Positions 36,088-49,204 of a stretch of 64,000 nucleotides of DNA are shown one piece after another. A program made the position numbers and the translations under genes. Below the pieces are notes generated by a model that saw only the letters and a program-made list of their open reading frames with translations, was not told where the DNA came from and made no database searches. Position 1 is the stretch's first letter; each line of letters starts with the position of its first letter. The stretch covers positions 17,927,501-17,991,500 of the forward strand of contig JAFFJZ010000006.1 in the NCBI GenBank assembly GCA_018340375.1, in the 5' to 3' direction. The DNA comes from Gonatopus flavifemur (lineage: Eukaryota; Arthropoda; Insecta; Hymenoptera; Dryinidae).

Positions 36088-39000
36088 TAGTACATTTTTC
36101 ATCATTGAAAAAGCTTCATTCAGTTGAGTGCAATGCACAATGAAAGGTGAACGAAAACATGCAAAAATACGTGGGGTAACTGGGGGTTGAAGAATCGGTG
36201 ATTGACCGGCATCAAAATCATTGCTGTGCAAAATGCGATACAGCTTATCGAGCAGGAGTTCCGTAGATTCAAATCCCTCTAAATCTTGTCTCGATTCCTC
36301 ATTTGATTGTATCATGTGCTGGCACTGAAATGGCCCTGAATGTTCAAATCCGTACTGCGGTGATACGATGGTGAACTTTCTTCCACGCGGCTACTGCCAA
36401 CGGAGGAGTCGACATTTCCTCTCAGAGTATCATCATTCAGGGATTATTTCTTAACCACCTTGATGCAATAGGCAACTGCCGACTTCCTCAGATTGATATT
36501 TGGTGAACAGTGAGTGCAGGATGTAGGGTATATCCTGGCGGGCTTTTAAAATTCTTATCAGAGAAGATGCGTGTCGAAATCTGTATCTGAAATCGGTAAA
36601 CACTCAAGAATTACTTTCGTATCTACTGCGTCTCTGTGTCCATGTGACAGTTGCCGGATTTGATGAATGGCCTGGTGCTGGCAAGATTAAATTTCCCCAG
36701 ACTTCAACAAAAACAATGTTTTCTATTCCGGGTGTCATTCCCCTGTGTTAAACTACAAAAATTCATACTCTCAAACTCTTTACCTTGATTTGTTAGACTT
36801 CTCTGTAGCTTTTTGGGGAATTTCATACCTAAAAAGTAGGATAAATTCTCAGGAGTGGTAGCAAAGTCTCCCATTCCTGATAAAAAGATAATTCCACCTT
36901 CCTCCACGATTAGGGAATGAGAAAAAAGTCCCTATAATTTTTACCTTGTGAATCTATAACATTTAGAGAGAGAGAGTTGGGATGCCAAAATTCAGCAACA
37001 CTGATGAAGTTATGAATATCATATTGACTCTTGTGTCAAACCATTTTATTATTCTGACTCCTCGTTAGCTTTGATAATTTTGTATTTGCCAGTACGAATA
37101 GACTCTTGCAGTAGGACTGGATAATAAAACCTCTTCTTTCTGAATCCAAACGAATAATCCAAAAATCATGTGAGAATTTTGTATCAGAATAGAGATTTTC
37201 TAGGCAAAAATGATTGAAAATACACCTTGGCTAATCTGAATCATCCATTCCTGTGTAGTTTATTTCATTTCATTTTATCATTGTTTAATTTCACTGCACA
37301 AACTTGTTGTACATAGATACCTTCATAATGAATTCTATAAATGCATAAAAGAAAGTATAAATTGTACTTTAGTATTTTATTTTCAATAATCCCTTAGCAT
37401 TCTTAATCGACTTGTTTGTTTTTTTTTCCTTTACGATAAACGGTATAAGAAAACATCTTCATCACTCTTGGTATCTTCACGCTGAAGAATTATAAATTAT
37501 TCATTTTCACAAACTATGTACGAAAAGAGAATAATCAAATTCAATAAATTTTGTCTTCCAAGCATCATCGTGTGACTCTTCATTCAATTTCGAACCATTA
37601 AAATTTCTGAAGCACCGTATAATACCGTAATATTTATCCAAGTTCATTGATTCGTCGTTTTTATCTATACTCCGGGAATGAAGGTTTCGAGTTTGGAAAT
37701 TCATATTCGATTGATTTACGAATAATACATGAATCGAACACAAAGGATTTCCGCTGAATCAAATTTTGAAATACGTATTTGAAATGATGATATCCGTTCA
37801 TCCGCGGCAGTAATTGAAAAGGATTTCAAATGATCCCTTTGCGAGTATGTGGTTTCAATCCTTTATGCGATATATACAAAAGGGTGAATACGTAAAAGGA
37901 GATACAAGTTCTGCGTTGCTATATCGTTAAAGTATACGTAATGTGGAAAACTGGTTTAATTGCGTTGAAAACTTTCTTTATCTTCAAGAGGATAGACGTA
38001 GAAAAGGTTAACTTGAGGTGATTTTTCATACCACTGTTCAAAGTTCGTTATTTCATTCTCATTCTTGCTAATAACAGCAGCAGAGAACACTATTCTCCGC
38101 TAGTTCTTTTCTTTTTCATTTATTTATATGTTTATTAAGGAATTTCGAATAAACTCTTCACATTGAATTTGGAACAATGAAATTGATTGCACATTGGTTC
38201 ATTTTCACTACACTCGATAGTTTGAGACAAAGAGCTGGTTGTAGCGAGTGTATGCATTGTAAGTGCATATTTAGGTGAAAATCAACCATTGGCGCATCAA
38301 GGGTGGCGTGATTTTGGAATGATAACATCGTTCGGACTGTGCCACTTCTTTTTGTTTTCTCCTTCAACATACAACAAATGACTGCAAGATTCCAAGACCA
38401 AGACGACAAGACGATTAGACGATTGATTGATTCATCCCATCAATATTGGCCCTAGGATTGACGATAGCTTGCTTCACGTTTGAACAAATGCTGAACCAAT
38501 GTTATCAATATTGACCAAGTATTTTTCAATGTGTCAATCAGAATTCACTCTACATGAATCACCGAATTTTGCACTGGAAATTTTCTCAACATATTACGAA
38601 ACATCCCAGTTATTCTATAACCATAGACGAATGATCTGCCAATCAATCATTGCACTGTGAACCAAAATTTTCCTTTTCTTTTCACAACTATAGAGGATAA
38701 CGTGACAATTAAATTTGAAGCAATGAAAAAAGCATCAGCCTAATAAGTAAGTAAGTAACAAATAAATGAATTCAATGCGCATCTTTTGTAAGAAATTTTC
38801 AAAGGGTGAAAAAAGAAACACGTATAAATGCCTCTCAGAAAAATGTCTCGTCAGAACACAACGGCTCAGGGCACTATTTAGCGTTGTAAAATATCACGAA
38901 ATATTTCTGGGAATATTTCGACCTTATTTCTTGAAGCGTAACCTAAAAATAACACTAAAATGACAATGGTAAGTTGTGAAACCGAAAGATTTCGTGAAAT

Positions 39001-40102
39001 TTCACATCGCTTCGAAAAACGGCGAACGCATTTATCGTTATTGTTATTATTGTCCATCTTTGTCTGAAGTGACGACCGCACAACAACGAACACATCGTAT
39101 AATATAGTCATCGTCGTCTTCTTCGCATGATCAATGACAAACCAGAGCCCCGAGTCACCTGTTTTCTCAACAATATGAAAGAAGTATCGATGAATGAACA
39201 GAGGAGGAAAAAAAATCAATGATACTACTATTCGACCATTTTGGCTCCTAAGAGACGACGACATAGAATATCGAAAGTACAAGTCACGCCATCGTACAGA
39301 CACTTTGTTATAACAACTCGATCGAGTTATTATTCCAACGTGATCTCTCTCGATCTCTCTTGATCTCTTTGAATGGAAGATGAAATGGTTTCCAAATCTA
39401 TATTACAACATTTCTCAAATTCAAAATACCCTACTATTTCATCTTCGATCTATTTCAAAACTCCTACGATAGCTTCGAAGAATCGAGAGAATGATGAGAA
39501 GATGGTGGTCAAATAATGATTTGATTTTTAATGTCGCCGAAACTCATTGAGACCAATCATTCATATTCCAAATGGTAATGATGATAATGTAACATTGGTA
39601 CTTGGTATGTGTATAGTGCTCGAAATGTTAAACTCCCTTCGGATTTTTAGCATTGCGAGAACGAATCAATAGTCCCTGCAAAGCCTTCGAATCCAATCTA
39701 GGAGTAGGCAAAGATAATACACGAAAAGAGAAAAAAGAAAGAAAGAAAGAAAAAAGAGAAAGAATGAAAGTATCAGCAGTGTACACTAATCTTGTCCAAC
39801 GAAATATTAATGGCAGTCGTATCTTTGTTCTTGTTTGTTCCCGGTCCCGCTCGCTCGGCTATACACGTACGGCTCTGGTTCGTCATTGTTCTGTGTGTAC
39901 TACCTACTACTACCCGCTACCTTCTTCATGAACACGGATTTACGCCATCGGGGTCCATCTCCATACACTTACGGATACGGGGGCTCTCTGCTCTCCGTGT
40001 GTGTCGTCTCCTCCTGTTGTGTCGACGCAAAATATTGGTTCGTAACGGAAAACAACATATCTTTTCTTTCTTCTTTTTTTTGTTTTGTCTTTCTCTCTTT
40101 AT

Positions 40103-40124
40103 CTCTCTCTCTCTCTCTCTCTCT
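40103..40124. repeat. CT dinucleotide microsatellite
   Basis: About eleven CT units in a pyrimidine-rich tract upstream of exon C. Confidence 0.85.
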
Positions 40125-40233
40125 TCTCCATACTCATTTCCAATATTCATCTTATTATACTAATTTTATTTATTTATTTCATCATTATCATCATAATTTA
40201 TGTAATTCTTAATAATATATGCATGATCTCATT

Positions 40234-40249
40234 TTTATTATTGTTATTA

Positions 40250-40280
<31 letters not shown>
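40234..40280. repeat. ATT/GTT trinucleotide repeat
   Basis: TTATTATTG units passing into pure TTA units, about 47 bp, ending about 35 bp before the exon C acceptor. Confidence 0.85.
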
Positions 40281-40315
40281 CATCGATCAATCATTCATCT
40301 CTTGTGATGTCTAAG

Positions 40316-40566
40316 GCCCGACTTCCGCAATATTAGCGATGAGATTATCACATCCTTTACATAGCAGCCTTTTACCACCGGGCGTCGTTTATACTTGCGA
40401 CGTCTGTGGCAAAACCCTTTCGACAAAATTGACACTGAAACGTCATAAAGAACAACAACACTACTCGCCGCTCAACAGTGCTGTGTGCGTCCTCTGCCAC
40501 AAAGTCTTCAGGACACTCAACAGCTTGAACAATCACAAAAGCATCTATCATCGCAGACAAAAATAG
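40316..40566 (+). CDS. br: Broad alternative terminal exon C: C2H2 pair ([14 protein letters not shown] type)
   Basis: Two acceptors are phase-compatible: GTCTAAG ending at 40315 and AATATTAG ending at 40336. The first is chosen because it lies behind the better pyrimidine tract; the second would shorten the leader by seven residues. The product reads [19 protein letters not shown]..., then the fingers [24 protein letters not shown] and [24 protein letters not shown], and stops four residues later (RRQK, TAG). The first finger has C-x2-C-x12-H-x4-H with EQQH, and the second has SIYH. This is a short Broad finger exon. The finger pair is strongly recognisable as Broad; which Z number it is, I leave open. 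Confidence 0.94.
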
Positions 40567-40702
40567 AGACGGGTTTAGTGCGATGTTTCTCGTGCTTCCT
40601 CTTCGTCTCCTTTCTCCTCGCGTCTTCGTTAAAAAATTCTGTTTCAAGTTTTAAAACTCCGAGCTTACGGATGGCCACGATTGATCTCCTTCTACCTTTC
40701 CA

Positions 40703-40727
40703 CCTATCTATCTATCTATCTATCTAT
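40703..40727. repeat. CTAT tetranucleotide microsatellite
   Basis: About six CTAT units in the presumed 3'UTR of exon C. Confidence 0.85.
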
Positions 40728-43700
40728 TTCTATCTGTTTCATTTTTCATCTATATTTGAAAAATTACGCCAACATTTCCATTCATAATTCACCTTCGGGA
40801 TATCAGTTCCGAGAGGATATCCAGTGTGCTTCGAACGAACGACGAACGCCACTGGACTGAACGAACTATATTTTTTAGCTGGGAGATAAACAAAACCTCG
40901 TCGTTCGTTCGGGATCACTGCTAATTCTTCTGATTTTCTTCCGAGGTACTGTGAGAGTTGCGCAGCATTGTACTTGGATGGTACTTTGGGGTGTAATCGA
41001 ATTCTCGTCAGTTCTGTGCCTAGGTTACGAATGTTGAATGTCGAATGTTGTTGCGGATAAAAGGAAAGAAAGAAAAAACAAGAAAATCATTCGAAAAAGG
41101 AGAACAAACTCAGTGCTTCCATTGTTATTGCGAACAATCTTCAATGGGGGTTGTTATTAATTTTTCTTTTCTATTTCACGTTTTTTCTCTTGGAGAGAAC
41201 GAAGGAGATAGTAGTTGAAATAAAAAAAAATATCGGTCAGATAATCTGTCCGATTATCTACTTTATTTCTTAAGTTTTCCTCCGCAAGGTTCAAGATTCT
41301 TTCCTTGGATCTGTCAGATTGATTCCAAACGAATCGAATCGATTTTAAATCGCGACAGTCGCAAGGAAAATCCTCGACCACTTTTTCATGTTTCGCGGCA
41401 ACAAAGAATCTTTTGAGAAGAAGGCAAAGAACAAAACAAACGTCGCACTAATGTTAGATGCATTTGTAATATATTATATTATATTATATAAAAAAGAAAA
41501 TCAAGTGAACGTTCGTTCGTTGTGGCTCGTTGAGCGAACGGCAAGTTTAGATCGTCGTCCAATCAATCGTCTTTGACGCATTCAAGTCACACAGAGTAGT
41601 AGTTCAAAAGCAAACGATATATTAGTTAGGATCATAATGAATGAGGAAATATTATGGGTATATAAAAAAAAAAAAAAAGAGAAAGGAGAAAAAGAATAAA
41701 TGAAAGCTTTCTCAGGTGTCAAAGACACCGTCGTCCAAATAAATTTAGGCGAAAGCGTTTAAACGTTCGAACAAGACTGCAAATGAAAATACTGATGAAC
41801 CATAAGACTCGAGACTTAACTACTATTTTGATTTTTTTATTGTCTCTCAATCCTTTTTGCAGCAGCAATATTGTAGGAAGAGAAACAACGTGTTATTTGC
41901 CAGAATTTCCATTCGGAAGGTTTCCGTTCCGAGTCGAAGGAGCTGAATTTCACGTGCTGCGGAAACGGTTAAACAAATATAAATGGATAATAATGATGAA
42001 CGATGCCACAGGGTAACCGTGACGGGGAACAATGTTTTATTGTTTTCGAATGTTTCCCCAATTGATTCATTATATTACGCAACGTTCGTCTCGGGACGGA
42101 TGGGGAGGAAGGAGATGCATTGATAATATATATACATATATATATGTGTGTGTATATCATCATATATGTATATGTATTTTATCCTAATATATTCATTCCA
42201 TATTACAAAACATGCTTTAACGGGGTACCTTGCATAGATTCACATTCATTTTAGTGGTTTATACTGGGCTTTACGCATAAAGTACCTTATTTTATTATAT
42301 TATCACTATCACATCCGCTATGATTTTCAGCCACATTCAAGATATTACATTTCACACACACCGTTCTACAATCGATATTAAGTTCACGCGTTATCTCTTT
42401 TACTCCCTATTGAATACAGTTATGTGTTCGGTCGTACACGAGAATCTAATACCCGATGATATATATGTGTTCTCAGCAAATCCAATGATTCATTTTAATT
42501 AGAAATTATCGATGCTGTGGACTGGATGTTCATCATTTTATGTTCCATTGATTCTGGGGTATAGATTGTACCCTGATTCAAATTACAAGTTTTTACTCAT
42601 TCGGAGAATTTACATACAAACTGCATAAAAATTGTGTAAGCAACTTTACACAGAAATATATTTTTTATTTGATTCATTTTCTTAGGTCTAAAATGTAAAA
42701 ATTTTAACAATTTCACCAGATATTTTCATGCACCGAGAGAAAAAAATGTCTGGGAACGATAAAATATTTGCTTGAAAAGTTGCCATAAGATACTTGATTG
42801 ATTTGAATTACCTTCCATTGAATCGATTAAATATTTATTCGATATGATATGAAAGATGGATATTGATTCAATCAAACTTTATTCAAATCAATTGAGTATC
42901 TCATGGCGAGCATTCGAATAAATATTTCTCTCAGGGTGGGAGATAGCTTGGGCCAGATATGGGGGTTAAAAAATACACAGTTATTATCGTGTGTTAGAAT
43001 AGCATGGATGCAAGATTATGACAGGGTTGATTCAAGGTTGAACCAACATTGCTTTCACAACAAAAGTTTCGTATCGAGTCAAATTTAGTCATTGAATCAT
43101 TGAATGTTATCACTTCAAGCTTTAGCGAAGAATTGAGCCTGTCTCGCGACAATGATAAATTCTCACATTGTAGAAGTATGGTTCAATTTATCGCATATGG
43201 TTGATTATTTTCCGATTGGGATGAATCATTGAATCGATTCGAGAGATTTGTTGAGAGATAACATAAAAATAATCGAACCATGGTATACGTTGGACAATAT
43301 TTTGGCACATTCCTTTCTTGTATCGACATCCAATATAACAACAAAAATATCAAACCAGGAACGTAAATTGCAACCACCAGACTTTAAAGTTTCTTTTTTT
43401 TCCAGTTTTATTTCAATAGACAGCGTGATATCACGAATCGTGCAAAAAACAAATACAGGAAACACAATATGTGTCAATTCATCGAGATAGAAGCAACACT
43501 CGCTCCACTAACAACACAACACTGACAAATTGCTTGTATACTAAGAATAATAACTGTATAATATATATATGACATACATAACATATATTTTAGTAGAACT
43601 TTGATAAAACACTTTCAACAGCAGAAAGAAAGCCTTCGCAACGATGATGATAATAAAAATTTTAATGCTTGAATGAGAAGAAGAATTCTATCGTTTTAGT

Positions 43701-43750
43701 GATTTTACTTAGAGTTGAATATTGACAAGTTTTATAATCTCTCGAGAGCG

Positions 43751-43775
43751 ATATTATTATTATTATTATTATTAT
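43751..43775. repeat. ATT trinucleotide microsatellite
   Basis: About eight ATT units. Confidence 0.8.
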
Positions 43776-44056
43776 AAATATTTATATATGATTTATTTGT
43801 GACTTGGTTGAGAATGTGCAATTCATTTCAAGAAATTTGAATTTTCAATATCGCAACGAAGGCTCTCTTCGAGTCCCCAAACGAAATCTGAAAGATCCAA
43901 AATAGAATCGAATACAGAGAACACTGAGGATAAATTCGATGAAAAATACAAGTGACAGTACATTGTTCATTGATGATGAATTAATATTACATTGATAAAA
44001 TATATTCCTCCAATGTATATATATTTTTCAATGACATACCGTTATTTCGTGCATGG

Positions 44057-44058
<2 letters not shown>

Positions 44059-44088
<30 letters not shown>
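44059..44088. repeat. AC dinucleotide microsatellite
   Basis: Fifteen pure AC units. Confidence 0.95.
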
Positions 44089-44090
<2 letters not shown>

Positions 44091-47000
44091 ATCGTACTTA
44101 TACACTCCCGCGTTTGTAATTGGATGAAAAATATACCATAAAACCGTATACAATAATAAACTTATACGCGATACACTATACATTACACACGACACACCGA
44201 TATGGTTATGAATTTTTAGATAGGCTATGATAGTTTAAATTAGAATAATTCTATTACACGCTCCGTGTCGTAAGAATAATAACGAATATATTCTTATAAA
44301 TGTTTTTCTTCTCTTCATCAACAATAGTTTTCTATATTTTTTTTGTTGTCAACAATTCAATTCATATATCGAAAGAAATTATATTCACCGCGCCAATACA
44401 TTTATATACAAATTTATTCCTACGAACACGGAGACAAAGTGATGTAATTAAGAAAGGAAAAATGATAAAAAGCGGAAAAGAATAAAAGAAAATTCAAATT
44501 CACGATAGAGGGAATAGAGGGAAAGTTTGAGAGGGGGATAATAGGCGGAGAATGAAGCTTTAAATTACGAGAGTAACAATTTTATAGTAGTCAAAGAGAA
44601 AAAGAAAGAAGGAAAAAAATAAGAAGAAGAAAAAGAACTGATATTGATAATATTTAAACGTATCGAGTAGACTCTAATTCACGTAACGAAGGAAACAAAA
44701 AAGAAAAGAAAAGGGTGGAAGGAATAAGAATTTTTTTTTTGTCGACTCTGTAAAAAGTTGAAAGAAGGAGGGAGAGGGAGAAAGAAAGCGAGGGAGGGAA
44801 GAAAGAGAGGAATGAAAAAATAAAATGAAGGAAAAAATGGCCAAATATATTAAAATGCGAGAAAAAAGATTTGCCGCGTGACATAACGATATTTGTCGAG
44901 TCGGTGCCGGCGCTATATATTAATTATTATGGAAAACAAATAAATTAATAATGAAATTAATATAAATCGAATGGAATATTTAATTGCAAATTTATTATTA
45001 TATTTAAATAGAGAGCTTTATTCGAGTATCTTTCTTTCACTGATATTAATATTTTATATTATTATTATGTAATTGTAATTACAATAATTCCTTCTCTCCT
45101 AATTATTATATATATGAATACATGTGTTCTTTTTTTTGTTTTTCTTTTTGCTCTGCGTCGAGGCGATGCGCCGTAAACAACAAGACGGTAACCCAACGTT
45201 ATTATGCGTATATAGAAAAGAAAGGAATTTGTTATTTTATATTTTTATTCGAATGAAACAAATGAAGTCGATTGAGAAAATTCGCGGGACTGGCGTTTGA
45301 AGATGGACATTGTTTATTATATTAAAAAAGATGCGCTTCGAACTGTAATTATCGATTGGCCAGATTGTTAAATAATATAATGAGTCGCTCGAAGCTCATT
45401 TTCGTACTACAAAGACTGAATTGTTGAATTCGACTGAATGCCGCGGATGGCTTCAATTCAATATTCATTTTTTTAATTCAAATCATTATATCAATTTTAT
45501 TGTTGAATAAAAATCACAATACCCTTCAGGAGAGAGACGAAAATGATTTTATTACTCGAAATCCAAAACAGAGATCATTCTAAAATGAATTTTTGTGTCC
45601 CAAATTCTAAATTTATCAACCATCCGCGACAATTATTCGTTAGACTGAATTGGACTGATTTGTCATTTTCTTTTTTTTTTTTTTTAATTGAAAACGCTTT
45701 AATTAGTCGACTCTATATGAATATTATATTGGACTGATTTTAAATATTTGTTTTGACTGATGTTACCAAACTGTTGATTAAAAGTATCTCTAATTGTTAA
45801 GTTAAAGTGAAGTTTTTAAGAAGAAACGACAAACGCCGTACGGTTATTGGCAGGGCACCGCAAAAGTTCGATTAATTATATGAACCGATAAGAGTTTTAT
45901 ATCACGAAAGACAAATACAAATGAAAATTTTCTATTGTTACAACATGACTGCTGTACATGATTGTAGAAAAGAAGAAGAAAAAAAAACAAAAGAAATAAG
46001 AATATGAAGATCCGTGTAGTACAATATATTATCATTTTCTCCAACATTATTACCATCATTATTCATATTATTATTATTATTATAATTATTATCACTACGC
46101 ACTATCCGAAACGTGCACGATTTATCCACACGAGTTTAGCATTCTGACATTTAACGGAGCAATTTTTTCACTTCTCGTTTTCACAATAGATTTAATCCCC
46201 TTATTTTCCGTTTTTTTTTTTAAGAACACAAGCCTATACCATATATACATATTATTATGTATGTATAAAAGTACACACAAACATAGCATACACGAAGAAC
46301 ACGTACAGAGGGAAACAATACACAATACCATTAATTTTATTACTGCGGTCGGGGAATTAGATAAATACATATTTTACAGTTATTACGATGGGGACAACCA
46401 CACAGGAATAAGCTTTTTTCCACCTTTCCACATATTTTATTAGATCTACTCAATAGGAACAATGTAAGGATTCCACTGCTTAGTTTGTGTTTTTCATTCA
46501 TGTTTCACAAGGGAAACCATTTCCCTTTTTTTTTTCTCTTTTATTATAAAATATAATAAGTCTTATTATTAACGATTCCGTACAGAGAATACTTTCAAGT
46601 CAAATCGGGGAGGAAAATTCTTGAACAAGATTCAAGAATACTATCTTGTTAGTTGTGGATTTTTGGGAAAGATTTTCAAGGATATCGGGACTTGTGATAG
46701 TTTTTGAAAGTCAAAGTTGTGGAATTGGCTAAAAAATCTAGCTAGATCTCTGGTTGATTGATATCAAAAATTTATTATCTGAGAAACCAGGGAGGAATTC
46801 ACCTGAAGAAGGATTAGAAATCTAGATAAATTCATGATCAAGTATTTAAATTGCTTTATAGGATAGCATAGAAATCCTTCTGGACTCCTTAGTTAACTTT
46901 CATCCACATTTTAAATCAATTTTTTTTATCAGATAATTTCAATTTTTCTTCTTGAAGTTCTAAATTTTGTTAAATTTCAGATTTGGTTGCATTCACAGAG

Positions 47001-47531
47001 TTCTTTTACAAACATCTCAATCGAAAAGTTATCGGAAAGTTTGGGACTTTGAATAATGCGGAATATATCTAGTTGAAAGAATCCTGTAAGTGACCATGTT
47101 ATCAAGGAAATCCAATACTTTACTTTTCATTGAATATATGTTCCATTGGTCCTGTGCGGATCAGGACTTCACCCAAAGAAACATTCACAGGAATTTCAAA
47201 ACCATCATTGATGATTCACAGGCATCTCCCTAATGCCCCAAAACAGCCAATTTTTGTGGGACTAAGCCTGTTTTTCAATGATTCATTCTGAAAAATTTTG
47301 AGGCATTTCGTGGAATGATTCACAGTATATAATATATTTTAATTTCGAAGGTACAAGAAAACATTTTTCTCGTAATAGAAAAGACTTTCGTTCGGACTTC
47401 TAAGACTCTGAGAATACATTTTTCAGATGGTGAATTAATTTTTGAAGCAATAAAAACATGCAAAAAATTTTATTTTGCATGACACTCTTCTATTAATATT
47501 TTTCAATCAATTGCTCATTATGCTCCTCACA

Positions 47532-47624
47532 GCACCACAGTCCCAGAAGAATTCTTGAAAAGTTCATAAAGAACACAATCAGTTCAATACGAATTCTCCA
47601 TGATTTCTTCTGGGACTGTGGTGC
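47532..47624. repeat. 93-bp element with perfect 20-bp inverted ends
   Basis: GCACCACAGTCCCAGAAGAA at 47532-47551 is exactly complementary to 47605-47624. The 53-bp interior is unpaired. It is probably a small foldback or the ends of a decayed MITE. Confidence 0.75.
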
Positions 47625-47859
47625 TTTGTGGGACAACTCTCACGAAAGCTCCAACATTTCCAGTATAATTAGATTTCATATGCTTCCACAGATCTGGAAC
47701 TGTCTTCATGGAAAAAAATGAATTAGTTGAATAGTTGAATTTTCCCTGCTGCAGCAGAATTTTCAGCTTTGTTAGCGCAAACAATTCCTTTTCTTACCTA
47801 GTCTTGGCTTTGACAAGATTTCGCAGTAAAAATTCAAGCCTCATAATTAACCTCGTTTC

Positions 47860-47908
47860 ACAGGATACAGGATACAGGATACAGGATACAGGATACAGGA
47901 TACAGGAT
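47860..47908. repeat. 7-bp minisatellite, ACAGGAT x 7
   Basis: Seven exact tandem copies of ACAGGAT, then AT. Exactness over 49 bp suggests a recent expansion. It reads as repeated Gly-Tyr-Arg-Ile-Gln-Asp-Thr in one frame, with no evidence of translation. Confidence 0.95.
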
Positions 47909-48246
47909 ATATTTAGGAATTATTCAAGGTTTACTTCCCACGGATATTCCTCATAGGGAAATTTTTGCATTCAAAAAAATAGTTTTATATTTACCTAAAA
48001 AGAGTTATTGGTCAATAAAATAGGGTTAAATTCTGACAAATGGACTTATTCAAATATCATATGCAAATTTCTGTTAAACTTGGCACAAGGGTAGTTCAGC
48101 AAAGAACGTTTACCAGGGATTTTAGAGGGTTCAGTCAGTACCCCTCGATGAACCAATATCTATCAAAGCTGGCACAAGGTGCGAAACTTCTTTTAACTCT
48201 AGTAAGAAGAATTTGTTACCAACTTTGCAACCGTAAATTACCATTG

Positions 48247-48376
48247 AGACCTACTGAATTCTCATTGGATCTCATTGATTCAACCGATTCGAGTAGGTTT
48301 CAAAGAATTTGAATAAGTGTCAATGTTTATCTACCATTGCAAAGTTTGTATCGAATTCCAATAATCAATGAAATTC
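48247..48376. repeat. dispersed repeat, copy B
   Basis: Diverged copy of 15707-15850: CTGAATTCTCATT, CTCATTGATTCAACC, TCTACCATTGCA and AATCAATGAAATTCAATAG occur in the same order. Confidence 0.5.
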
Positions 48377-49164
48377 AATAGATTCTCCAAACTAGGGAAA
48401 AATGAGTATTTATCACGGCTTGGTCTTTGTCTGGACTCTCCCAACAGATCTCTGCAACCAACTGAAGCGAGTTTTGAAGGGTAGTTCGAACCCTGATCCA
48501 TTGAATTTTCGATCAAAATAAATCTGTTTGATTTTGAATTTCATCACCTTTAATTTCACACTCCCAACTCCAGATTTGCACTACTGAATCTTGAATTCTT
48601 GCTTTACCCTGGCGCCGCTCTACGTCTAAATCATTAGATCAAAGAATCAACTGAATTTCAAAAACTATCCTCTCAGTTGCTACGCTGTATCAGGAAACAA
48701 ACCTTCCCTGCGGCCCCAAAAGAAAATACAATTTTCCTCCCTCGATTTGATAAGAAACCACACACCGCAACAAAACGCAAAGCTTTTTTTTGTTTCTGAT
48801 GATGACAATTTTCGAAGAGATTACTGAGCAGACATAGGAGAATAGAAATTGGGACCTGCACAGAATTTGCAAATAGAAAGCAACAAAGAGTGTTCACAGA
48901 TAATAAAAGAAACCAAGAGAAAAAAAACACAGAGTTTTATAATATTAAAATTTGATTGGAAAAAATGATTTGATGATCGCATTATTTTTAGACATCGTTC
49001 TATTCGAGGGTTTCATTCGTAACCCTCGTAATGTTTATCGTTTATCATCTCACCCGGTGACAATTCTGCACTCGTACAAATTAAAAGACGAGCGTTATCG
49101 TGCTTACTTATTATTTGTTATCTGCCAAGGTGTTCTGGTTATATTATATATTTATTGATGACTA

Positions 49165-49166
<2 letters not shown>

Positions 49167-49203
<37 letters not shown>
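49167..49203. repeat. TTA trinucleotide microsatellite
   Basis: About twelve TTA units. Confidence 0.9.

Positions 49204-49204
<1 letters not shown>

Larger units (their letters stand above)
31138..40315 (+). other. br: 3'UTR of exon B and 9-kb intron
   Basis: No further coding exon recognised. It contains AT repeats (around 31800-31830), the long hairpin at 32883-33316, an ATT microsatellite, MITE sequence at 35399 and 35860-36087, and transposon-like sequence between about 34750 and 36900. Confidence 0.6.
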
